Program-made: the position numbers and the translations under genes
The notes under the pieces: model-generated
Told to the model about the DNA's origin: nothing
Database searches by the model: none
The model's input: the letters and a program-made list of their open reading frames with translations, nothing else
In this document: positions 58,071-64,000 of the stretch, in pieces
Layout of the letters: the number at the start of each line of letters is the position of its first letter
Numbering within the stretch: position 1 is the first letter of the stretch
NCBI GenBank assembly: GCA_017503375.1
Contig: JAFVTF010000082.1
Location: 1-64,000 of the forward strand
DNA from: Lentisphaeria bacterium
GTDB lineage: Bacteria > Verrucomicrobiota > Lentisphaeria > Victivallales > UBA1829
DNA length: 64,000 nt
Direction: 5' to 3'

Positions 58071-58099
58071 CATTTTTTTGATTTTTTTTGTACTAGGAC

Positions 58100-58128
58100 T
58101 TGAAAACCGGAAGAGCGGGCGTTATATT
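58100..58128 (+). promoter_or_regulatory. Promoter of the LacI-controlled pseudopilin gene
   Basis: TTGAAA (58100-58105) and TATATT (58123-58128), 17-base spacer. Confidence 0.65.
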
Positions 58129-58137
58129 TGAGAAAGA

Positions 58138-58155
58138 TGATAAACCGATTTATTA
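58138..58155. promoter_or_regulatory. LacI-type operator 1
   Basis: GATAAACCGATTTATT in the context TGATAAACCGATTTATTA: an inverted repeat with central CG. It starts about 10 bases after the -10 box, so a bound repressor would block early transcription. The core GATAAACCGATTTAT recurs at 58999. Confidence 0.75.
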
Positions 58156-58188
58156 GAATAAAAACCGTTTAAAATGGAGACCTTGCTT

Positions 58189-58944
58189 ATGAAAAGAAAA
58201 ATGTTTACATTGATCGAGTTGCTTGTTGTGATTGCGATCATTGCAATTCTTGCCGGTATGCTTTTACCTGCCTTGAACAGTGCCAGAAAAAGCGGACAGC
58301 GCGCCAATTGTTCAGCCAATCTCAAACAATGCGGTCAGGTCTTCCAATTTTATGCCGCGGATAATGACGATTATATCATGCCTCTTGAAAACAGAAGTGC
58401 AGCGACTTTTGTCGGTCTTCTTGCCCATGTGTCTATCGTGAACTATACAAAGACGAACTATGATGCAATCAAGCGCAGAAAACATGTTCTGTACTGTGAC
58501 CGCGGCGAAAAAACTTCCATGACCGACTATGGAAATATCAACATGGGGCATACTTATAAACCCTGGTTTGATCCCCGGACAGCAGCGATTTCTCTGACAT
58601 ATACCTATGCATTCAATGCAATGCTTTGTGCCTACGGTACGAAGTATGATGGCACATCTTACGGCGAAGTGCATGAGCGGAAAACTCATGATGTTACAAG
58701 TGCCTCCGGAGCTTTGCTGATGGCGGATGGTTCCAACCGGACTCTGGTTCCTTACAGCCAGTATTTCATGGTTCGCCACGGCGGATTCGTCAATACTTTG
58801 TGGCTTGACGGTCATGTGGAAGCCAAGAGAAGCAAATTTACTGACGGAACAACAATCGTGACCCAGTCAGGAAATGACAAATATCTTTTCACTACAACCC
58901 GTGATGGTATTCCCTGGCAGTGGAAAAACGGGAAGAAAAATTAA
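58189..58944 (+). CDS. Pseudopilin-like protein under LacI control
   Basis: The start at 58189 follows GGAG by about 9 bases; the frame is open from 58174. The 251-residue protein begins [20 protein letters not shown], a short basic leader, cleavage context and hydrophobic helix of type IV/type II pseudopilins. It continues with a [16 protein letters not shown] stretch. The C-terminal part ([20 protein letters not shown]) has the H-x-G-x-x-N-x-L-W-x-D-G-H form of DUF1559-like proteins. It lies between the LacI gene and the unclassified gene at 59046, each with a matching operator upstream. Its role in glycan degradation is unknown. Confidence 0.85.
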   Translation: MKRKMFTLIELLVVIAIIAILAGMLLPALNSARKSGQRANCSANLKQCGQVFQFYAADNDDYIMPLENRSAATFVGLLAHVSIVNYTKTNYDAIKRRKHVLYCDRGEKTSMTDYGNINMGHTYKPWFDPRTAAISLTYTYAFNAMLCAYGTKYDGTSYGEVHERKTHDVTSASGALLMADGSNRTLVPYSQYFMVRHGGFVNTLWLDGHVEAKRSKFTDGTTIVTQSGNDKYLFTTTRDGIPWQWKNGKKN

Positions 58945-58998
58945 ACTGATCGAATCAACCACCTTGCTTAAAAAAGTTAGGGTGGGGTTAAATTATAA

Positions 58999-59014
58999 GA
59001 TAAACCGATTTATC
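58999..59014. promoter_or_regulatory. LacI-type operator 2
   Basis: GATAAACCGATTTATC is palindromic except for one pair and shares its core with operator 1. It lies 32 bases before the start at 59046. A weak CCACC/GGTGG hairpin that could end the pseudopilin transcript lies just upstream. Confidence 0.75.
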
Positions 59015-59045
59015 AAATAAAATACAAGTTCAGGAGAAAGAAAAA

Positions 59046-60842
59046 ATGAGCTTTGCAGACGAAAAAAGAAGCATTCTCTTTACCGGTTATACCGCTATGG
59101 GGAATGGACTCACCTTTGAACAGTTCAAGGAAGTTGCAACCAATGCAAAAGAAGTCGGCTTGACACATGTCGATCTTGGCAGTGCCATGCTGGACCGTTC
59201 CCGCTGGCAGCTGGATAACAATGGAAATTATGAGCCGGGATATGATTTTTATCCGGAATATACCGCAGCTTTTGCAGATCCTTTCAAGTTCCATTGTCCG
59301 AAAGCATTGGAAAAACATCTTCCGGTTGATCTGATCAAGGCGAATCATGATGAACTGGCACGCCGCGCCGCATTTCTGGATTCCATCGGAATGAAGGCTT
59401 GTATCATCGGAGCATTCCCCCAGTGGCTGCCGGAATCTGTTTATCAGGAACATCCCGAATGGCGCGGTCCCCGCTGTGACATGCCTTTCCGCAGCCGCAG
59501 AGCTTATTTTGCACCCTGTGTCGACAATGAAGAAGTGCTTGATCTTTACCGTGAAGTCAGCCGTGAACTGGGAAAGATCGCTCCCAATCTTGACACGATG
59601 ATTTTCATGACCAATGACTCCGGCACAAGTTTCTGCTGGAACTCCAATTCCTACCCCGGAAAGAATGGTCCGGAGGCTTGCAAGAACCGTACTATGGAAG
59701 AACGTGTGACCGGTTTCCTGAAAGCATTGGAATCCGGAATGCCTTCTGCGGATGCTCTGGCTTATAATGCATGGCAGGGCTTCTGGTGTTTCAGCGGAAA
59801 GATTTCTCCTCATGAAGGAAATATGCGGAAAGAAAATATCTGGTTCGTACGTCCGCCTCAGGATAAGCCGGTCGCTTACGAAAACCCGCTTTCCATGATC
59901 GAAGAACTGGAAAATGCAGTCCTTGCGAATCCTGATGTGATCGTCATCAACATTGAACAGACTCAGCATTTGTTCAAGAAGGGCGGTGTTTACTATGAAT
60001 TGCTGAAGAGATATCATAAGTCCACGAATGGAATGACTGACCGCGTTCTTTTCCTGAAAGATCTTATCGAATCCATGAAGCTTGATGATGGTTATGATCT
60101 GCTTGATGCATGGCAATATCTCTATCGCGGAATTGATGATACCTCTCTGAAGCATCTGTTCTATTACAGTGTTGCTCTCTATGGAGCCATGAGCTGCCGT
60201 ACACTGGTGCGTCCCTTCGTGCCGATTCCGGAAAAACTGACAGAAGAAGAAAAGTACTATTACAAGAAGCATGTGTTTGATTCACTTGACCGTCAGGATT
60301 ATGAACTTGACCTGCTGAATATCCACGGTCTGCGCAATGTGTTCCAGGGCAGAACACAGGAAGAAGCGGATCGCAGTGTGATTTGCTGGAACTCCATTCT
60401 GACAACTCTTTCCAAGGCAAGAGCTTCCTATCAGAAAGCGATGAACAATGCAGGATCGAACAAGGAATATCTCAAAGATTCCATGCGCCGTCTGGATTTC
60501 CTGATGTGTATCCTGAAAAACCTGCGGAACTGCTGTCAGTTCCAGGCTATTCTTGACCGTGCAAAGAGTGAAGGATATTCCTCTCTTGCCAACTCTGATA
60601 TTCTGGAAGTTGTTATGCGCGATGAATATGACAATGCAACCAATATGATCCGTCTTTTGGAAGATGGCGGAGCTCCGCTGCTGCCGCTTGCAGATTCTCC
60701 GGAAAATGAAACCACCTTCCTGTTCGGTCCCGATCTTGCCGATCAGCTGCGGAAGAAACAGCAGCTGATGATGAAATACTGGCGTGATTCTCAGATTCTC
60801 TTCAAGTTCAGAAACAGATTCCACGAACGGGCCGGATCATGA
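59046..60842 (+). CDS. Large protein of unknown function, likely TIM-barrel enzyme
   Basis: A 598-residue protein with no signal peptide, so probably cytoplasmic. A barrel-like N-terminal half contains VGLTHVDLGSAMLDRS and ACIIGAFPQWLPESVYQEHP, then LDTMIFMTNDSGTSFCWN with acidic residues in a strand end, as in glycoside hydrolases. The C-terminal 250 residues are mostly helical. I could not match it to a named family. It has AGGAG 7 bases upstream of the ATG, and its TGA overlaps the heparinase start (ATGA). With operator 2 in front, it is part of the LacI regulon and probably works on the heparinase product, which is an inference. Confidence 0.7.
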   Translation: MSFADEKRSILFTGYTAMGNGLTFEQFKEVATNAKEVGLTHVDLGSAMLDRSRWQLDNNGNYEPGYDFYPEYTAAFADPFKFHCPKALEKHLPVDLIKANHDELARRAAFLDSIGMKACIIGAFPQWLPESVYQEHPEWRGPRCDMPFRSRRAYFAPCVDNEEVLDLYREVSRELGKIAPNLDTMIFMTNDSGTSFCWNSNSYPGKNGPEACKNRTMEERVTGFLKALESGMPSADALAYNAWQGFWCFSGKISPHEGNMRKENIWFVRPPQDKPVAYENPLSMIEELENAVLANPDVIVINIEQTQHLFKKGGVYYELLKRYHKSTNGMTDRVLFLKDLIESMKLDDGYDLLDAWQYLYRGIDDTSLKHLFYYSVALYGAMSCRTLVRPFVPIPEKLTEEEKYYYKKHVFDSLDRQDYELDLLNIHGLRNVFQGRTQEEADRSVICWNSILTTLSKARASYQKAMNNAGSNKEYLKDSMRRLDFLMCILKNLRNCCQFQAILDRAKSEGYSSLANSDILEVVMRDEYDNATNMIRLLEDGGAPLLPLADSPENETTFLFGPDLADQLRKKQQLMMKYWRDSQILFKFRNRFHERAGS

Positions 60843-63424
60843 GATATCTTCTGATTCTTCTTTTCTTCGTTGCCGGACTTTCGGCAGCGGAGCATCCGCA
60901 TTTGCTGTTTTCCAAAGAAGACGTTCCTGCTTTGCAGGCAAAAATCAAAGCAGGCGGAATTCCCGGCAAAACATTTAAAATGCTGGAAGCACGCTGTGCA
61001 AAACATCTTCAGATGAAAGCTGTTCCCAATAAAGTTGTGAAAGGACAGCTTTCTGATTCCAAACTGGATGCTTTGAGCGAACTGGCCTTCATGTGGCAGC
61101 TTACCGGAGATGCAAAATATCTGAAAGCGGTTGAACGGCTGGTCACAGATGCACGGAACAAAAAAATCGATCTGGTCAAGACAGGTCATCATGTTCCGTA
61201 TATTTTTGACTGGGCTTATACAGGATTGAGTGCGGAAAATCAGAAGTATCTCAAAGATTCGATTCTGAAAGAATTGAAAACCAATCCGAAAATGAACCGT
61301 CATCCGGCGTTTTCCATTTTCGGAAACTGGGGCTATTTCATGTATATGCCGTATTCCATCCGCTGGCGCGCTGTGCTGAGCGGACATCCGGAATTTGACA
61401 AACGCGGCTTGGATAAAGCGGCGTTTGCAATGAAAACCCAGTTGAAACATGCGATCACCCCGGACGGCGCAGCCACCGAACACGGAGCCTATTTGAATTA
61501 TCCTTTTGTGATAAACGGCAGTGCCATTCTCATGCTGGAACGGAAAGGCTATTCCATGGTGAAAGGGTCAAATCTTCCGAAAGTTGCGAATTGGATTCTT
61601 CTGGAAACGGCTCCCATGCGTCCGCTGCGCTATCTCTCTATGTCTGACTGCAATGTGCAGGACCCTGCATGTTATGTATTGCGGTTGTTTGATTATCTCA
61701 TGCCGGATTCCGCAGCGATCCAGCAGCTGCTTGTCTGGGGAAATGCGGAAAACGAACTGGCTCCCGATCCCATTTCCGGGATCATCTATCACAGAAAACC
61801 GAAGAGTGTTGCCACGGATAAATTTGCTTTGAGTCAATTTTATCCGGAAATGAATATGATGCTTTACCGTTCCGACTGGAGCGAAAAGGCTCTTCATTTT
61901 GCTTCTGAAGCAATTGTCGGCCGCGGACATTCCCACTCAGATGTCGGTTCATTCATTCTTCATTACGATGGTGCAATGAGAACCTTTGACCCGGGTTACG
62001 GTGTCAAAAGCGGACTTTCCCATAATATCGTAACGATCAATGGAAAAGCCCCCAGCGAACATGGCGGGGCAGGGCTGGTCAATGGTCAGGTCACCGGAAA
62101 ATTTGCTATGCTTTATGCTGTTGATGCATTCGATGCATGGAACAGAAAAGTAGCTTACAGCAGCCGTATGACTGAAACTCCCTCCGTCACAAAGGCGGAA
62201 CGGAACTTTGCTGTCATGCCGCCCGATGCAAAAAATAAAATTCCGGGCTATATGATTGTTGCTGACTCCATCCGTTCTCTGAATCCGAATGCAACCTATG
62301 AATTCCGTTTGCAGCAGGAATCTTTCAATAACATTACGACCGGAAAAAATACGGCAGAAATTCTTGTCGGAACCGGAGCCGCAACAGATTTGAAGAAAAA
62401 AACAGTCAAACTGAAAGTTGCTCAGGCGGGAACCTATGATCTTTATTTGCTTGCAGCCGGAAAAAGTCAGCTTTTCACAAAAGCAAACGGTAAGGGCGTC
62501 GGTAAGTTCTGGTTTACAACACCTCTTCCGTTCCGGTTCATGTGGCATTGTATTGCAAAGAAAGTAGCGTTGAAAGCAGGTGAGAACGCCATTGAATTGG
62601 ATGCGGTGAACGGATTGAAGGCTGCATATCTTCATGCCGGAAACATCAAACCTGTCTTTGGTATTCCTGAAGAGAATTCAATTGCTTTGAATTCAAAAAA
62701 TCTGAAAACAACTGTCTGGTTTGCTTCTCCCAAAAATGTGACAATGAAAGTCGCAGATGTAAAACAGAAAGCTGATTTTCAGAATCACCGTACATTAACG
62801 GCGGAAAGCAAGATTGGAGAATTCCTGACGGTTCTCCTTCCGGATGCTGTTCAGCCTGTCCGGAAAGAGTTGAACAACTGGTATGGCTTTACCCATTCTC
62901 TGGAATGGAAAAATGCTGTTGATTTCTTTGCGATGGGTGTTGCTCCGAAATCTCCGGCGGCACCGCTTCAGCCTCAGTTGAAACTGATCCGTGTTCCCCG
63001 GAAAGCTCTTGGCGCATTCCCTAAAGTTCTGCCCTCTGATTTGAAATATTTCATTGCAGGCGGCGGAGACCTGAAACTGCATACAAATGTTGTTTTTGAA
63101 GCAAAAGAAGCACAGGGGGATAAACAGATGATTACGTATCCCCGTGTTGCAATTCAGGCCTGGGTCGTGAATGATGGGGATTCTTTGACGATGGATCTCC
63201 GTTTGGAACGCAGATCTAATGCATATTCCCGTAAAATTCTTGTAAAAGCATTTGCACCGAACGCAAAGACGGTGTATTGTAATGGGAAAGCGGTAAATTT
63301 CCGGAAAGAGGGGAAATATATTCTTTTCACCGTCATGCCCGAAGCCTCCAGGGTTCCGGGAGTTTGGCAGAAAGCCGCTCAAACACGTTTTACAGAAGAA
63401 TTTTATCAGGAAACTGAAAAATGA
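60839..63424 (+). CDS. Secreted heparinase II/III-family protein
   Basis: An 861-residue protein with a signal peptide (MRYLLILLFFVAGLSAAE). An alpha/alpha-barrel part covers about residues 20-340 (HLLFSKEDVPALQAKIKAGG). The beta-sandwich heparinase II/III domain follows, with the signature SHSDVGSFILHYDGAMRTFD and GYG. The usual lyase His/Tyr residues are plausible in VGRGHSHSDV. It is likely to cleave uronic-acid-containing polysaccharides such as alginate- or heparin-like polymers, but the substrate is not fixed. Start and stop overlap the neighbours by 4 bases (ATGA), so the three genes are translated as a unit. Confidence 0.85.
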   Translation: MRYLLILLFFVAGLSAAEHPHLLFSKEDVPALQAKIKAGGIPGKTFKMLEARCAKHLQMKAVPNKVVKGQLSDSKLDALSELAFMWQLTGDAKYLKAVERLVTDARNKKIDLVKTGHHVPYIFDWAYTGLSAENQKYLKDSILKELKTNPKMNRHPAFSIFGNWGYFMYMPYSIRWRAVLSGHPEFDKRGLDKAAFAMKTQLKHAITPDGAATEHGAYLNYPFVINGSAILMLERKGYSMVKGSNLPKVANWILLETAPMRPLRYLSMSDCNVQDPACYVLRLFDYLMPDSAAIQQLLVWGNAENELAPDPISGIIYHRKPKSVATDKFALSQFYPEMNMMLYRSDWSEKALHFASEAIVGRGHSHSDVGSFILHYDGAMRTFDPGYGVKSGLSHNIVTINGKAPSEHGGAGLVNGQVTGKFAMLYAVDAFDAWNRKVAYSSRMTETPSVTKAERNFAVMPPDAKNKIPGYMIVADSIRSLNPNATYEFRLQQESFNNITTGKNTAEILVGTGAATDLKKKTVKLKVAQAGTYDLYLLAAGKSQLFTKANGKGVGKFWFTTPLPFRFMWHCIAKKVALKAGENAIELDAVNGLKAAYLHAGNIKPVFGIPEENSIALNSKNLKTTVWFASPKNVTMKVADVKQKADFQNHRTLTAESKIGEFLTVLLPDAVQPVRKELNNWYGFTHSLEWKNAVDFFAMGVAPKSPAAPLQPQLKLIRVPRKALGAFPKVLPSDLKYFIAGGGDLKLHTNVVFEAKEAQGDKQMITYPRVAIQAWVVNDGDSLTMDLRLERRSNAYSRKILVKAFAPNAKTVYCNGKAVNFRKEGKYILFTVMPEASRVPGVWQKAAQTRFTEEFYQETEK

Positions 63425-64000
63425 ATAAAACAATCTGCTCAGCCTTGTTTGCGGTGATCGGTTTATTGCCGGTTACGCTGAATGCAAAGCTGGTTTATGG
63501 GACAGATGCCCGGGATGCTTCCGGGCGTCCTGTCAGAATTATTGAACAGATCAATACCGATGGCTCAGGGCGGAAACAGTTGATTTCCTCTGATTTCAAA
63601 GGGGAGAATTTCTGGCCCGGATATCGCGGATTCGGGCCGACTCAATTTGAATACTCTGATATGAATGATCAGGGCGATTTGATTTTTACCAATACTTATA
63701 ATTTCTTTGTTATTCCATCCGGTGGGAATGTTATTTACAATCTGACCCGTTTCACCCGGGAAAAATATCAGCCGCGCTGGTCCCCTTGCGGGAAAAGAAT
63801 CGCTTTTGTGACAGATTTGAACAACAACTGCGAAATTTTTGTAATGAATTCCGATGGCACAGGAATGAAAAATATCTCCTGGAACAAAGCCACTCATCTC
63901 TCTCCTTCCTGGTCTCCCGACGGAAAATATATTTCTTTCATCAGCAACCGGAGCGGAAAATATGAACTTTATATTTCCGATGCTGAAGGTATCGCGCAGA
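63421..64000 (+). CDS. Secreted TolB-like beta-propeller protein (partial)
   Basis: The gene starts at 63421 on the ATGA overlap with the heparinase stop and continues beyond the window. The first residues form a signal peptide (MNKTICSALFAVIGLLPVTL). PD40/WD40-like TolB repeats follow (YQPRWSPCGKRIAFVTD; LSPSWSPDGKYISFISN), each ending in ...D-x-x-x-N-C/E-I-F/L-V/Y. Such propellers in PVC bacteria often bind sugars or form part of oligosaccharide-processing enzymes. The complete length and any further domain cannot be seen. Its place at the end of the LacI-controlled cluster suggests a part in polysaccharide use. Confidence 0.75.
   Translation, partial: MNKTICSALFAVIGLLPVTLNAKLVYGTDARDASGRPVRIIEQINTDGSGRKQLISSDFKGENFWPGYRGFGPTQFEYSDMNDQGDLIFTNTYNFFVIPSGGNVIYNLTRFTREKYQPRWSPCGKRIAFVTDLNNNCEIFVMNSDGTGMKNISWNKATHLSPSWSPDGKYISFISNRSGKYELYISDAEGIAQ

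Noticed and set aside
61016-61040. Match to the family I end (CTGTTCCCAATAAAG) inside the heparinase gene
   Set aside because: It encodes AVPNKVV in a continuous, conserved-looking protein, and no hairpin or second end is near. I treat it as chance plus codon preference.
1-64000. CRISPR arrays, rRNA or tRNA genes
   Set aside because: I saw no regular short direct-repeat array, no rRNA and no cloverleaf with a CCA end in the intergenic stretches that I read.

Overview
The window looks like a chromosomal segment of a Gram-negative member of the Planctomycetota-Verrucomicrobiota-Chlamydiota group, most likely a gut-type Lentisphaerota relative of Victivallis. The evidence is a Chlamydia/Verrucomicrobia-type small basic protein (6198-6356), lpxA (so a lipid A outer membrane), many lipoproteins, three proteins with a [12 protein letters not shown]-type prepilin leader, LacI- and AraR-type regulators beside polysaccharide-degrading enzymes, and an anaerobic energy-converting hydrogenase. 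This assignment is inferred from gene content; there is no rRNA in the window.

Layout. 1-6000: a minus-strand operon for capsule/exopolysaccharide export (Wzz/tyrosine-kinase-like protein, second Wzz-like protein, Wza-like SLBB lipoprotein, then four small lipoproteins). 6100-12800: small basic protein, aconitase family hydratase with an SGNH hydrolase, a UmuC polymerase with a secreted 20-residue-repeat protein, and a GH20-like enzyme. 12900-25000: a PHP-domain lipoprotein with a repeat element inserted in frame near its start, a chimeric gene fragment, uppP, recN, lpxA, a HAD/kinase pair, two iron-sulfur flavoproteins with a NifX-like protein, and a lipoprotein metallophosphoesterase. 25100-36300: a candidate structured RNA, a nuclease cut off by a mobile repeat, a regulator/pseudopilin/glycanase operon, the uxaB-uxaA-lacI galacturonate operon and a CgeB-like glycosyltransferase. 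36500-45320: hypCDEAB followed by a complete six-subunit Ech-type [NiFe] hydrogenase, echABCDEF. 45400-56200: glycerophosphodiesterase, lipoproteins, a gene with an in-frame TAG, an iron-type alcohol dehydrogenase, a small phage-tail remnant, and an operon joining a pseudopilin, a BtuF-like binding protein, a radical SAM protein and a BtuC/BtuD-like ABC transporter. 56700-64000: a surface-protein gene fragment and a LacI-controlled cluster (LacI regulator, pseudopilin, an unclassified large protein, heparinase II/III-like protein, TolB-like propeller) that runs off the window.

How the genes work together. The main themes are polysaccharide breakdown under local regulators (GH20-like, DUF6067-like, heparinase-like, uxaAB), fermentation with H2 release (Ech hydrogenase and its maturation proteins), and cell-envelope assembly. 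Two families of short inverted-repeat elements (MITE-like) are scattered through the window. One lies just after a start codon, one truncates a nuclease, one truncates a phage-type gene and one solitary end lies beside a chimeric gene. Most readable promoters are TTGA-N16/17-TATAWT. The feature I consider most likely to be new is the promoter-driven, roughly 240-nt nested-hairpin RNA candidate at 25143-25418.
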